A stretch of DNA of 64,000 bases from Chara braunii (GCA_003427395.1 BFEA01000242.1:939228-1003227), one strand, 5' to 3'; positions 11,801 to 26,800 are shown, numbered from the stretch's first letter. Program-made: numbers and translations. Notes: generated by a model from the sequence alone, not told the origin.

Positions 11801-14800
11801 GAATATGACGTGAGTGAGGCAGTCACCACCTGTCTGGTGTGGAATCCGCCCTGCCTCACTGGCAGGGCACGAGAAGGAGACAAAACGGAACAACAGCACG
11901 CAGGTTCCACACATACTGGCCAGTTGCATTCCTCGAAGCACTCGTGTGAATTCCACGATCGCGTGACTTCTCCGATGTTGCGGGATTCCAAGCTCAGTTT
12001 TTTTTTTCCCCTCTTACAGGGCCTGCGGGGTCCCAATCTTTTTTTTTTTTTTTTCGTTTCTATCGACGGGGCCTCCCCGGGCTGTATTTCAACTGTTAAG
12101 GGGGTGCTCGCCTTTTTCTGTTTTCGTCTGCCGTCTTTTTCGGGCGTTCGTTTCCTCTTTTTTGCTTTCTTTTTTTTCCCGTTCTCGCCACATTCATGCC
12201 CAGCTATGTGTCTATGCCGTTTAGGTATTTGTTTTCCTTGAAGCTCCGGTCTGTGTTTCTGGTTATGCTTCTCTCTGGTGCTGTTATCGTTTTTCTTACA
12301 TGCTTTGTGTTGATGGACTTGCCTTTGTTTCATGGCGGTTGCCGTCACAGGCTCTTGTAGTGAACATGGACAAGTATTTGCAAAGCCTGTTTACACTCGC
12401 GACCGATCCGTCTGCGGAAGTGCGAAAGTTGGTACGTATTCATTTGGTCATCGAATGCAAAAGCGCAACATATTGCCAGTGGGCTGGATTTGTGTTCGTC
12501 TCTCTACCTCACTCAGTATGCTTGTGTGTTGCTGTCAGGGTTTTGCTGTCCGTGGGTTCTGCAATTTCTTAGACGAAAATGCAAAGAGCTTTAGTCTGTG
12601 ATGGCATGTCTGTGTTCGGAGTCAGTCACCTTGTAGTTGCAGGCTGTGGTGAGCCTTGCCAGTCTGACCACTGTTCAGTTCTCATGCATTTATCCGCTGC
12701 GCTGCTCCTGCCACTTTTGGCGATGCGCATAATGGTTTTGTGGCGCAGTGCAGGGGAGTCGGTATTTTTGTCCGTATTTCTTTCCTTCAGCATGTTGTGC
12801 TGCATGCATGCCCTTTGTTCGACCAGTTCTTAGACGGCCTCTTTATTTTTGTAAATGGCTTTTCATTCTCGAGTTTTCTTTTGTGTTACGATGCTTTCGC
12901 CTGCCGCATTCTTGTGCTTGGCTTTTGGCAATGCACATAGTGGTTTTGGTGCCCACTGCACGGGAGTTGGTATCTTTGTCCGTGTTTCTTTCCTTCAGCA
13001 TGTTGTGTTCCTTCAGCATGTTGTGTTCCTTCAGCATGTTGTGCTGCATGCATGCCCTTTGTTCGACTCGTACTCGGATGACGTCTTTATTTTTGTAAAT
13101 TGCTTTTCGTTCTCGAGTTTTCTTGTGTGTTACTATGCGTTTTCCTGCCGTATTCTTGTGCTTGGCTTTCCACCGGTGATGAACGAGTGAGCTCTCTTCT
13201 CACAACAACCTGTGTTTCGCTGGGGCGATTGCCAAGTGTCGACAGCCATGATCTTGCTCTCTTGTTCTTTTGTTAGTCTTTTTAATTTTTGCTCTCTTTC
13301 CTCTAGATTATTGTCTTTCTGTGCCTGGACCTTCTGTATTGTTCAACTATGCCTTTCATCCCCCCCAATGAATGGGACTCTGCTTCTCTTAGTAAGGCTT
13401 TGACGATGCATGCTATTGTCAACGGAGCGACAGACAATTTATGACAGTTTGCTGATGATTTAAATTAAAATGTTGGTCTTTGCCGCAGGTGTGTTATGGG
13501 CTTGTACAGCTGTTGGAGCACCATCCAGAGTACTTGCAGGTTGGAGTCTTGTCTTCGCCCTTGTAATGGACCCTATCGTAATGTCTGATGTGTTCGAGAT
13601 TGAAGATACGTTTGCCTAGTTTTTTTCTTTTTTCTTTCGCCCCCTGTTGGAAAGAAAAAACCTCGTATGCAAGACCGTGAGCAGAAGGTCCAAACAAAAC
13701 CCATGATTTTTTTAGCTGTCATTGGCCAAACTCTTTTGAATATTTTGTAGCTGTGAATGGCCTTAGAAGAAAAGTCTGTGGGCTTACAACGATGACAGGC
13801 CAGCTCTTCGGAATTCTTTCACCTAGGATTGTTCTGCGGGGGCTCTTGTAACGCAATGGGGACAGAGTTTCCACTGCTGGGAGGCATGCAGTCAGAGAGA
13901 GGAGGGGGGGGGGAGTGGAAGGGGTCAAAGGTGTGTCCTGTTCTGCTCCACCTGGTAGTAGAGGAAGTCTAATGCAACAATGGCACAATAGATAACTGGC
14001 AGGCGGTTTGAGATTAACAATGAGGAGTTGTTGGTATTGCAGTTTGGAGTTATCCTGCCAGTTTGATGGGAAGCTTGTATTCATCTTCGCTTGTGGTTTG
14101 TACGTGAAATACTGCTGGACAGTCTTTTCTCGCTTGTTTCAAGGGCACGGTCTGTAGCTCTGGTTGATGTGTGATGGATGTGGATGGGAGAGGGTGTCAA
14201 GGGTTGGTCCACCCCAATTGTGTGCTGCCAGGAATGTTGTTCACACCTCGTTGCTACGTCTACCTTTCTCTCTGTTTGTTCGTGCTGAGGCTCTGGATTC
14301 GTGTGATTGACTGACCATGTTGTCACTGATTTGCTTGCAAATACGATTTGCGGTGTATTGGGGAGGTGGTGTTTATGCGTTTCATAGATCATCCCAGCTT
14401 GTGAATATGGTTGTGTACATTCTTTTGATCGTTCAATTGTTGTACTCGAACTGACGACGCGGTTCTTGGTGACAATGTCTTGTGTCTGTCCACAGCCTCA
14501 CATGCCAAACGTCATCGAGTACATGTTGCAAGCCAATCAGGTAATTCTCGTCTGATAGAGGTTAAATGCAGATCTAAGGCAAATTAGCGAACGTAACGTT
14601 AGGATGCACACTGGTACACTTTGTTAAACGCCTGCTGGTTTCAATGTGCATTGATACCTTTTTGACACTGATGTATAGTCAACATTGTGGGATTGTATGT
14701 CACTGTCTGCCTGGCCGTCTGTCTGTGTCTGTCTGTCCGTCTGTTCGTCTCGTTCAGTTTGTCAGTCAGTCTGTTCGTTTGGCCACCAGCGTAGCTGCCC

Positions 14801-17800
14801 GTTTCTCCGGCCACCGGACCGTCATCTGTCAGTTTGGCTGCCCTCATGCCCGTCAGTCCATCTTCCTGCCTGCCTGTTGGTCTGTCCGTCCGTCTTCCAC
14901 CTGCCGGTTTGTCCGCCTGCCCATCCGTTTGTCCATCCGTCGGTTTGTCTTTTGATGTGTGTGAGCATACATCTATCTGTCTACCTGTCAGTACTTCAGT
15001 CTCTCGCTCAGTCTTCCTTCCTGTCTGTCTGTTATCTCTCTTCTCTCTCTCTCTCTCTCTCCCCTCCAGTCTTCAATACGGATTTGTGGGTTTTGACGTT
15101 CTCTACACTTTCATCGCGATTTTGTTTGCCATGTTTCCCTATTCGACCTGCTAAAGCTGTTTTTTGTTTGCAATGTTGCCCTGATTTCCTTGATTTCTAT
15201 CTGCAATGTTTCTCCGACCTTTTTGCTTAAACCATAGTTAAATATTCATCCTCTGTGATGGATACCATTCTCATTTCTTTGCCTTTACCTTTCGAAGTAA
15301 GGTTTGGTTCATGCAATTTTTCCATTCGGCACTTACCAATGGTGTAAATCTTTCTGACACGTGTGAACTGCCACTGCTGTTTTCTGCATTCGTACATCCC
15401 CGGAACAGCTCCCTCCTCCCTCTCCTAACCATTTAATCCTCTTTCTGTACTTGTTCATGCGAGTGAAGTCGCAGTGGTCTATCTTGTCCCTGTCGCACCG
15501 TCCAGCCAAACTTGGGAATTGAAATCCAGCCAATCTGAAAAATTTGTGCGCTTACCGGACCACAATGGCTTGTGGCGCCAGCCAAAAAGGGGAAAAAAAA
15601 GTGTGCTGCTGGCGAGGCGCATTTGAGTCCAGGCTCGGCAAAAAGAGGGTCGGATGTGCTGGTTCTTCAATCAGGCAAATGTTCCCTACTTTTTCATGCA
15701 AGCGGAGCCACAGTGGTCCATCTCGTTGCTATCGCACCTCCGGTACATTGCCCAGGCAAACTTGGGGGTGCCAGACCACAATGGTTTGTGGCTCCAGCCA
15801 AAAAACGGAAAAAGTAAGTGCGGTGCTGGGGTTTCTGCAAAGCTTGAGGTGCATTTGAGTCTGGCTCGGCATAAAGAGGGCCAGATGTACTGGTTCTTCA
15901 ATCATGCGAATATGATGGCGGTGCTGCCTCTGGTTGCTTCCAGAACTGGGAAGCATCCAGGCCAAACTGCCATAGGTAGATAACCAAGCGAAGGGATGCA
16001 GGCTCAAATGCTACGAGGTGACCATAATAGGGAACTGAGGGACGGTAACCATGACTGGTGGCAGGCATCACAAGGGGACCTGTGGAGAACACAGTGTTTT
16101 CCCCTTAATCGGACACTTTGTGTCGAGGTCGCAGCTGGCTCTGGAAGCCTCCGCCGGGCACCTAAGAGGGAGTATTCTGGTCTGGTGTTGAGGAGCCTTG
16201 ATCCGCATGGGGGTGGGCGTGGCTAGCATGCAATCTTGCTCTTGTACCTTCCATGGAGCAACTGAGCAAGTTGATAAACACACTATAGATGATGCCCCTT
16301 CTGGAGGAGGGCCTTTTCTTGTTGTAGTGAAAAAGTATTTGAAATTTGAATGATGAGAGGAGAGTGAGCTGGACTTGGACTGGCTGCAGACAATTGTCAT
16401 TGCACACTGAGGCATTATGAATAGAGTTTTTGGCTCACCTTGTGCTCTAGTTTTTTCGCAAATGGTGTGATCAATGATTACACAGTGCTTTGACGTGTGT
16501 ATTTGCTGCTGTTCATCTGGATCCTGCATGATTGTTCTATTGTTTGAGTGGATTGCAAGTCATTTGGGCGCAGTCGATCGTAATGTATATGATTATTTGA
16601 AGACCTTATGGGGGTTGCACCAACGCTGGGTTTGACACAGTGCTTTGGCGTTTGTATATGCTGCTGCTCATCTAGATGCTGCATGATTGTTCTATTGTTC
16701 GAGTGGATTGCATGTCATTTGGGTGCAGTCCATCGTAATGTATATGATTGTTTGAAGACCTTATGGCGGTGGCACTAACCCTGAGGTTGCCTCATCTCTT
16801 CTTGTATTCTTTGAGAGTCTTGGAACCGATCACAAATCTGAAAGTGTCGACAGCCGAGAGGCATAAGGTATGGCAACAGGTACTGAAAATGAGCCTGTGG
16901 GATTCCTTTATTACAGGATTCGAATGGCGAGGTGGCGCTTGAAGCTTGCGAATTCTGGTGAGTTTTGCTGCAAACTTTTCTTAGTAATCTTGGAAATCCC
17001 TTTACAGACTTGCAGTCAATGAGAAAGAAAGACAGATGAGAAAGCTGACATAGTTCCTTGGAAGTACATCATCCTTCACCCCTTGCTGAAAGTGACAAAC
17101 TGGACAGGATTTGTTGATGATGACTTGAACTGAACCATCGATCAATCATTTGGACATGAACCATGATCGACCGGTGCATTTAGCGTACTGTTGAAACACT
17201 CAATGAAACACATGTATGAGTTTGAAGAATGCCATCTACCTTTTCTACGTTCCTGATGCACATCAATCTTTTTGTCTTTGTGTCTGATCAGTGGTCCATT
17301 TTCCAAAGATATGATTACCTCCCTTTGTGATTCTGTCCAGATGGTTACTGTCTCACGTAATATAACATACAGTCATAATTGCGGTATCTGGATTGACGCT
17401 TTTGCCAAGTACAGGCATAATCACCGTACATTCTGTTCAGGTGAAGCTGGTAGCCCGTTTCCAGAGGAAGATGCTTATATAAATATGGGACACCTGTTTT
17501 TTCAATCTGTTCTGGATGCAATGGGTGCTTAGGCTCTGGTGCACACGGACCGTGCCACAACCACTTCCTCCTGAGTGCTAGCACAGCATGCATGTACTTG
17601 TATTGCCGCACCGTCTTTTAAAACCAGGAATCCCTTCGATACTTGACAGATACAGAATTCAAAACACGGCACGCAGGAGTTGATCTAGTAATGTCCGTGT
17701 ATTTTGTATTCTGATTTATCTTGTCGCTTCTGTTCCCAGAAGGTTATGTGAAGAGATGTTATTGCTCCTGTAAGATTGTCGACTTAGAGGCGTGAAAACA

Positions 17801-20800
17801 GGTGACATCTGCAGGCGGAGACGGACATCCGTAATGTAGGGTGCTCGGAGGGATCCTAAAGTGTGTAGGATCTCCTCTCGTTGTGTCCATTGTTGACTGA
17901 ATTGGTATATAGGCATACTTGACAATGCCATCCAAGCTGTGGCAGGGGAAAGGAGATCATCGAACTTATGGGACATGCCCGTACTATGGCCAGAATGAAT
18001 TCAGGGTTTAGGAGCCAAGGTAGAGGGAATTGCTGGATATGGCATTTGTTCCCAGGCGGGTAGGAACACTGAAGCGTAATAGGTAGATCTTGATGTCAAT
18101 CCTCATCTCTCTCCTCTCCTGGGCATCGCATCAGTTGGTGCTTAGCTCCATAGCCTGCAGAACGCCACTTCTTGCCTGTAACGGGAAGATGCCACTTATC
18201 TGGATGCAAGAACCACAGGGCCCTCCCTTCTCTATCGTAATCAGGCTTGGATGCATTCATGCCCTTTACCGGCTAGAAGACTATCAGCATCCAGTTTGCA
18301 GATCTGAGGTCGGTTTCAGGACTATGAATTTATCCAGTGGGAGATTGCCTTGGCCTTTGTGAAAGGCAGTGGATAAGGAGGGGTAGCCAAGACTCCTTGT
18401 TTTGTACGACCTCATCTGTTTTTGTGTGGGGAGGTAAATGATTAACTGATTCTCATTCAATTCCCGATGTGCAATGAAGAGTTAATGTATCTTGATGTGT
18501 GCGTATTTCGAGACTGTAGCAAAGCATGCAAGTGGGTCAGATATCACATAGGGAGTTATCTACCTAAGTCTTAGAGGGAGCAACGAAGTGTAGTCGGTGA
18601 TGAGGGGTTAGAGGGAGCAATGAAGTGTAGTCGGTGATGAGGTTAGCCTCTGCCACCATAGATCTGAATTCAAAAAAAGTTTGGAAATTTGGAATTAGAG
18701 GGAGCAACGAAGTGTAGTCGGTGATGAGGTTAGCCTCTGCCACCATTTTTGACCTCTCTAACTCCAAGTGTCTTTTCTAAGTCTGATGCGTCTCCCCCTT
18801 GCAACACAAAGCACAGTGAAGACGAGGCTTGCTGACTGGAAACAGGGCTGCATGGGCAAAGTAGCAAGCCTCTCAGAATCAACGGGTCTCTGCCTCTTGC
18901 TGCATTCCCAGGCCAGGTACACCCTCCGATCTCTTTGTCTGGAATATTCGAAGGCGTTTGAGTGATCGTGCGCAGCCATCCTAGGAAGATGATTCACTTG
19001 TGGCGTGGAGTAGCTACCGCAGAACTCAGCTTGATCGGATAACTTGATTGCAGCCCCGCGTCAACGGTCGGGCTAAGTGGCCGAACGGTTTGCAATCCCA
19101 ATTTCCTGTGGTTGGGAAGGTGGTGGTCTCGAGTAGCACAGCCCAATTGGTTGGTTTCTAAGCCATTTCTGGAACAGGAAATCATCTGCACTGATGTTTC
19201 TTGAATTGTAGGGCATGTTCCGTCGCTCTGAAAGTTTCTATCGTACTTGGACTGTGCATGGATCTGCTTAGTATAGCAATTGTACTGCGAAGGAGTAGTC
19301 TGGGAGACTTCCAACCTTAGGGCTGTTAAAAGTTGCAGACAAATCCTCACAGCACAAAGTTCCTTAAGGGGGCGCATACTGGGAAAGGACGGACATTTGC
19401 AGGATAAACATATTTGTAGGATGGGACACTGATGCTGAAGAAGACGTTGGCGCTATGGTATTTAGAGAAGTCTGACGATACAAGCAAATCAGCACCATGT
19501 AACTTGTAAGCTTATTCATTTCCATGCAGTTGAGATCAGCTGGCATAGAGACAGAGACATCCTACAATCGTGGGAGAGGACGGACATTTGCAGGACAAAC
19601 ATATTTGTAGGACACTGATGCTGCAGAAGACTTTGGTCCTATGGTGTTTAGAGAAATCCAACGATACAAGCGCTTATTCATTTCCATGCAGTTGAGATCA
19701 GCTGGCACAGAAACAGAGACATCCTACAGTGGGACTTAAGGCAAGCGCTAGGAATCCAGGCAGTATTGTTGGCATCAGCAAATGTCATGTCTGGTGCAGT
19801 ACAAAGCTCGAGTCATGCAACTAGGAATACTCGGCTTGCAAGAGTTAGGAATCCGGGCAGTACTGTTGACGTCAGGAAATGTCATGCCTACTAGGCTTGA
19901 GGTGGCCAGTTGGTCGTAAGGGTCTCGCCTGTTCAGATGGACCAGAGAACTAAATATCAGAATTCCATCCTTATCTGGATGGTTGCAGTCTAGATGGGGG
20001 TTGGGGAGGCAGAGGGCATGAGAGGGGGAAAGGAAGAGAGGCGAGGGTTGTGTTCAACCCTGTTGGTTGGGAAGGCAGAGGGCATGAGAGGGGGAAAGGA
20101 AGAGAGGAGAGGGTTGTGTTCAACCCTGTTGGTCATTGTGTGTACCTTGCCGCCGTGAAAATTTTTGGAGCTTGACGACAAGAACAGTGTCTGTTCTTTG
20201 CTGTGTTTGTTGTTTGTAACTGTTTTTTTTCCTAATATGTGGAAGTTGTTTCGCTGGGTGGTACTGTCCACTTTGTTGGGAAAACCCAGATGATCATCTC
20301 TGTGAATCTGGGCCATTTCCTGGAAGGTTGCCTCTCTGTGCATAAGCCATTTGTGCAAACCCGTGTGAAACCCCTTTGTGAAAGTCAATTGATGTATGTG
20401 TTCATCATTTTACATTGGTTTACATGTTTTGCACCCATACGTGTGGAGATGGATGTTTTCAGCTATTGTCTTGGGCTTGACAATCTTTACGTCAGGATTA
20501 TGAGGCGGAGGGTCACACACACACACACAGAGGGAGACAGGGAGGGGGAGAGAGAGAGAGAGAGAGAGAGGTGGGTGGTATGAACTGTATGAAGCTGGGA
20601 AATATCTTTTGGTATGCTGCCTTGAAAAGCACAGGTTGCTGGGCCATCTCACAAGTGACTGTCGGTTGGGCTTATCTGAGAACTGACTTTGGGGACTGTC
20701 GGTTGGGCTTATCTGAGAACTGACTTTTCCGGTCACTGCCCTTATGCTCTGACGTTTATGGAAGAGCAGGTGTTTATAGTGTGGTGGCTTGTTGTTTGTT

Positions 20801-23800
20801 TTCATAAAGTTTCATTTCTGTGTTGGCATCGCTTTGACACTGTTCTTGTTCAGACCTAGTGCATGTTATTGGGGATGATATATTTTGTGTGTGCAACTGC
20901 TTTTTTGTGAGGTGATTTTATCATGCTGGTATTTGACATGTGCTGATGACGCTCCCCCTCCCTGTCTATGTGATTGTGTTTGGCATGAAGTTCTGCACTG
21001 GAGCTGTGCATGTGAGCTGCCTCTTGCATGTGTACACTGGCCAGTGCCTTCCAATGCCATTTTTGTTAACCTCCTTTGTTGCCGTCTATCTCGGTCTTCC
21101 ATATGCCTAGCGTTTGTCTGTGTGCACTTCTTTGCTCTGTCAATTGTGTATGTGGGCCTGTTTCGTGTGGACACGATTGCTGTCATGTTGTGTTGCTAGA
21201 GGCCCGTTGGCGCTCCGAGTTTTCGGATTTGCTATGTGCATGTTTCTTTGGCATATTTTCGTCTTCGTTCACCGCTTTTGGCTTGCTCTTTGATGGAGAG
21301 GCGAAGTCGGGCTAAGATAAAAGGCTCCGGTGATGAATGTCCGTTGAGTCTTCTTGAAACTAAATCCAGCATTCCATGCAGTCTTCTGTAGGCATTGTCT
21401 TCGAGAGTTGTTTTGGGAGCGGGAGTCGGGGGTCATCTGTCTCGTGTCGGAATCTTTTCCATCCATGCTGCAATGCACAAGTGGGTTTTTTGGAGGAAGG
21501 ACATATCATGAAGAGATGGTTGTGGCGGCTCTGGTACTTTTTTGTGTGTCGATTGTCGGGACTTGTGTGTATTGGGATGCTTTCTTCTTTTGCATCCTCA
21601 CGTGTTTGGACATGTGTCTTGGGATGCTTTCTTCTTTTGCATCCTCACGTGTTTGGACTTATGTTTTGGGATGTTTTCTTATTTTGCATCCTCACGCATT
21701 TGGTGATGTGAACGATGTGTCCCGGGTTTCTTCAAGAGTTTTCTGTCCCTTGATTTCATCGTCTTGAGTATGCCGTACCTGAGCTAGCACATTCTGTTTT
21801 CAAGCTTGCAAATGCTTGCACATTCTGTGCTCTGTCTGCTTGCCACGATCCTGCTACTGTGCTCACTTATTTGCTTATATCCATTGTTCACTCCTGTGCG
21901 TGCTATGCAATGCGAGCCTTACAGGTGATCAGTTTGTGAATCGTTTTGACAAAATGAGTTGTGGTCTGCAACCTATTCAGAGGGCTGTTTGCTGTTACAC
22001 GTGATGGAGCCTGTGAAGTGAAATTGGTGTGGCAGTGGAGGTGTTTTGTGCTTCCCCTGTTAACTCTTTTCTTATCTGTTCTGGCTTTCCGATTTCTCCG
22101 AAACCGTTTCTTGGTGTTCCTGTCTTTGCGGATTTTGGTGTTGAATCGCTTCGTTTCCCAAGTGTTTTAAATGCAGCGCAGTGTTGTACTCCGGGCTTGA
22201 GATGCATCCTGGATTAGGGGTTGTGAGGCTGTTGACTTGTTCTTGACCTACCTACCTCGGCTCCTGCTAATCGCACATGCTGCCCGGTTGAAGTTGCTTA
22301 TTTGGGGTGTGATGAGAAATGACATACGGCTATTTTCGCGGTATGAGTCGACATCCATCATCACGAGGTGTTTCTCTTCACATCAAGACTTTTCGTGTCC
22401 ATGTTGGTGTGTACATCTGTTTTTGTTGTGTTGTGGTTTTGTTGGTTAATGGAGGGACTTTTTGAGGAGAGGGGGGGTCTGGGAACATGGTGGGGCAGCT
22501 GTGTAAAGCTAGGAGGTGCAAAAGCGGTGCTGATAATTTTTCGTGTCCCGTTGAGGTGGGAGTCACATGACCAATCGTTAAATGTCCGTGTGTTTCAGGT
22601 CAGCCTTTTGTGAGGCGAGGCTACCACCGGAGTTGTTGAGAGATTCGCTCCCCAGGCTCGTTGGTGTAAGTTTTACTTCCTCGGTGACCCGGACGTCTAG
22701 AGTTATGTTTCCACATTTACTCAGTTGTAAAGCTATTGTTCTTTGTTCAGTCTTGCTCTCTAGTGGAAGTTGCATCAACAGGGTCAGGATTGGCTCAACT
22801 TCACCTGCCATCTAGTTTGTATGTACAGAGATTGGTGTGGAAACTGCAAGCACCACTTTCTTGTTGAATAGTAAAGGGTCTCCTAATTAAATCGTCAAAG
22901 AAATTGGTCAGTTAGAGGACTCGCAGATCTTTGTAGAGGGTTGTAGCTGAGTAGAGTGCGTAGACAAATTTGGTTTTGTTTGATTTCGTTGATATTGTTT
23001 TTTTTTTCCCTCCACCGAAGGGTGCACATTCATGGTCAAGGGTGCGTTACAGCCCTCTCGGGTGATTACGGGCTGGAATTTTGGTAGAACAAAATAACAT
23101 GCGACAATAGACTATGTGGAACCTAGGGAGGAAGCAAGCCACCCGGGTGCGCTAGCGGTGTGTGTTGGTGATGAAGTATTGTGTGGGCTGTTGTCACGGG
23201 AAGTACTGGTAAAAAAGAAGCTAGTCCAGTGCATCCAGGGCTTAAACAAAGAGCGCTCCATGAAGCATTTGCTCGCATAAAGTAACTAGTACTCGTAATC
23301 ATTCTTCATGCTCCCTTAGCCATTTTGGTTCGTGTTAGGCTGTAGAACCCTCACAGGAAGTTTCTTTGATACACATGAAATGTAGAAACACATTTGTTTT
23401 CGGCAGCTAGTATGATTCCAGTCTTTGTAGGAATGGCACTAGAGTAATGGGCCATCATGAGTAGTTTTTGCCGTGTCCGCTTTTGAAGCCCTAGGGTGTT
23501 GACAGGGAAGAAAGTGTCATATGAGAGGAAGAGTATGATCAGGCGGCGCTTTAATCCACTGTTTACATGAAGGTGGGAGCCTGATTCGTTGCCACGCTAC
23601 CCTTGACCATGAATTTTGGTGGAGGAGGGAGTTGTCCAAGGGTGGTGCGATAGACCTGACCTGAATCTCGTGGCCGTATAGGGTGTTGAAACTTTTGCTG
23701 AGAGGAACCAAAATGTCAGATGAGAGGAAGAGTATCAAATGTAAGCTGCCGCCGCTTAAACGGTCAATATACGGGCGCCCCAGCCTTGTGGAAATTTGTT

Positions 23801-26800
23801 CGCCGCCGACACGGAAAATGTTGCTGACCTTGGGACTAGTAGACCACAGTGGCTGGCTGCATCTGCCAAAAAAGAGAACAAGTTCGCTGCTGGTGGTTTG
23901 GAAAAGCTTTGCGTGCAATGCAGCGCCTCCTGGCGAGGGTGTACGGGTTGCTTGAAGCAGTGTTTAAATGAAGTGTGGAATCGAGTCTGCTGGGCTCCCC
24001 TGCGATATAGACAGAAGTAGAAGCAAGGGCGGGTTGAACGAACATTCTTGTGCAATGACCCTGGATGTCTTCAGTTACACCGCTAAAGTGGATGTCGGTC
24101 GAGTATGTGCATGAACGACTCTGAAATGGCCAGTACGTTGCCCGGGCAAACTTGAGAATCATAATCCGAGAAATTTGGAGGGGTAGGGCTACTGAACAAA
24201 ACGAGAGATGGTTAATGGAAGGCCCCAAAATCCGGCTCTTTTGCCGCATCACCACACGCAATGTCGTCGAAAATTTTGCGAACAAACAATGCAGGCTTAT
24301 AATACAAACATAAAGAAACCAAACAGGCAAAACAAAAACCAAACAGAACAAACTCAAAAGCACTATAGAATCCTGTTCCGAGGTGCTGGTCCAAATACTT
24401 AGAAACTGAATACAGATATACCCTAAAGCACATGCATATCACACGGAAAAAAAAACAAGAGAACAAGCAAAAATTCAGGGAAATATGGCAGTTTCGGTGA
24501 AAATATTGCCGAAAATGACAGCACCTATTAACCACTAGTGACCAAAACTGGTTGGCGACGCATGCCAAAAGAAATGAAAAAGGGCTGCACTGGCGTTCTG
24601 GCAAAGCTTGGTGCCCAGTAGTATTCTGCCTCGGCAAAACGAGGCTCGGATGTACTGGTGTAAGTTTCTTGTGCCGCATCACCACAATCGTTGCCCTCCC
24701 CTCTTAAGTGTCGTTACAGATTTCTGAAGGGGAAAAAAACTACATTGGAGAGATTTTTGATACGGCTTCACCCTTCCTCACTTATGAGCTCACCACTGAG
24801 GAGGAAAGAGAATTTGGTGCTTGTATTCACGGAACTGGGCGTACTTTTCCAGGAGTAGCCATTCTGACAGGAGCAGCCATCAGGAATCCCATTCGACCAT
24901 TCCCACCGAAAGACTGAATGTGGGTTTGCACACGGCCCAGGCGCACTGTCTATGGTGGATATGCATATGCCAAGGTTAATTGGGACAGAGGTGAATATGG
25001 AATGAGTTGTAGTTATATACTCTCCTTTGATTACAACTTGGACAGTTGTGCGCGCAGCAGCACTGGCCAAACACCAACATTTTCAATGCATAGAGATGGC
25101 CAAGGAGTCCAGATGCTTTCAAAGTGTTGTTGGTGTTTGGCGAGCGGGCTGTGGTGACGCCCAATGTCATGCTGACGTTGCGAGCGGGCTGTGGTGACGC
25201 CCAATGTCATGCTGACGTTGCAAGCGGGCTGTGGTGACGCCCAATGTCATGCTGACGTTGATCACCCACCTGATAATGTCATGAATTCTGCAGTGACTTT
25301 TGACAGCGGTCACATTATTGCTCGGGTGTTCCGAACATGTAGACATTAACCTCGGGGATCAGCAGAGAGTCGCACACACTAGAACTCCAGTTGAGGAAAC
25401 TTCTAGAACTCCAGGGCTACGTCTCTGCATCGTCATGTCCCTCTCAGCGCTCTTGCGGCGATAGTAAAAGAGCCATCTTGCAGATTGCCAGTGGAGGGAC
25501 CGTGGATAATTCATGGAATGAGTGAACCTCATAGTGAGAGATCCACCGTAGGAGCATGTTGTTTCGTTTTTTTTTCAATATTCCGAGGATGTATGGTTGT
25601 GTGTCCCTTTGGTCTTCAAATATGAAGCTCTGATGTTTAGTTGAAATTTGCCCTTTCTACAGTTACTTGAGCTGCTCCGTTTGATGAATGTTTCACAGTG
25701 GGGTTGCGTGGGGACCAAGCAGAGGTAGTGTTTGGCACAGCTGCGATTATGACGACCTGATGTGAATTGTTGATATATGGCGTATATGATTAAAATTCCG
25801 CAGTGGGAGCCTGTATTGGTGTTTGCACAACTTTGAGTGAGGTTGAGCATGCAGCTGATTGCATGGGATCGGGAGGACGGGGGCAAAGAATGAGAGATTG
25901 GTGGTATATGGGAGGTTGGCTTGCATGAGGTACCTGTTCGTTGAAACATTTGTGGCAGGTGTAATGTTGCCCTGCTTTTATTGGGGTTGTGCTGAACTTC
26001 TATGTCAAGTCCACGGTTGCATGGTTTGTTCTTTACAATCAGTTGTCGGTGGTTGCTCTGTGCAGGTGTTGCTTAGTAATATGGTGTATGCTGATGATGA
26101 CGAAGCCCTGCTATCTGCAGAACAAGTGAGTGTGGCTAGCTGGAAGTTACCTTGACGAGGAAGCAGTGGGGTTTGTGTGGTGGAACTTCAAAACATGTGC
26201 CTGGGTTGTGTTTCCCGGTATATTTTTTGTCGTGTGCAATAATTGACCTCCTGGCACACAGTCCCCGTGCTATTGCTTTCTTTGGAGGCGCCCCACGATG
26301 GGAAGCTGTGAGGACTGAGAAGGGGCAGGATGGGATCCCTTTTCCCGATTTTCCTTCTGTTCAGCGTAAGCTTGGTCCCCATCATCCCAACCTCGCTGAG
26401 CTGCCAGGAAGGAATATGGGAAAATATGATTCCGATCTCATCTCGAACTGGGCTTGTTATATATAAATGCTGTTAGGGTATCAGTTGGGAAGTGATTGCC
26501 TCACCAAATAGCTAATCAGACAACTCTTTCGTAGGGTGGATTCCTCCTTCCACTCCTCAGTTCATGGGGTATAAGCAGCCGTTTCCAGTTGTTAGCCCCC
26601 ACCCAAGGGCAAGGCCTTATGCGTTAATCACCCGTCCGCCACTTGGTATATTGATTGAGAAACCAATCAATATATTCTGTTGGACTTGTTGCTGGTTTTG
26701 TTGACATGGTACGTGCAACTTGTGCTTCTTGTCAGCTACTGGAAGGGGTCAAGGAGGGAGCAAGGGATGTTGGAAGTTTGTGAGGCTAGAAAAGGGAAAG

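Larger units (their letters stand above)
14541..16916. other. Intron 6 (2376 nt) with duplicated repeat blocks
   Basis: Holds a degenerate CTGT/CCGT-rich tract (14700-15060), a family-C tandem duplication (15559-15905; ACCACAATGG-CTTGTGG twice, 215 bp apart) and a ~157-bp tandem duplication (16483-16780; TGATTGTTCTATTGTT in both). No conserved protein is seen. Confidence 0.75.
16958..22598. other. Intron 7 (5641 nt), the largest
   Basis: Contains a degenerate MITE-A (17345-17453), repeated TTAGAGGGAGCAACGAAGTG units (18571-18745), a tRNA-like sequence (19070-19144), a ~185-bp tandem duplication (19379-19735), a ~61-bp duplication (20009-20133), a CA/GA microsatellite (20514-20570) and a repeated GGATGCTTTCTTCTTTTGCA block (21575-21700). 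Nothing else is recognised and no conserved open frame. Confidence 0.75.
22666..26065. other. Intron 8 (3400 nt)
   Basis: Contains family-C repeats (23810-23960 and 24527-24665), an open frame of unknown nature (24708-24917) and an exact 40-bp x3 array (25141-25260). Nothing else is recognised. Confidence 0.7.

Noticed and set aside
26066-26125. YADDD motif suggesting reverse transcriptase
   Set aside because: The exon fits transportin ([16 protein letters not shown]) with correct splice sites and neighbours; there is no RT fingers/palm context.
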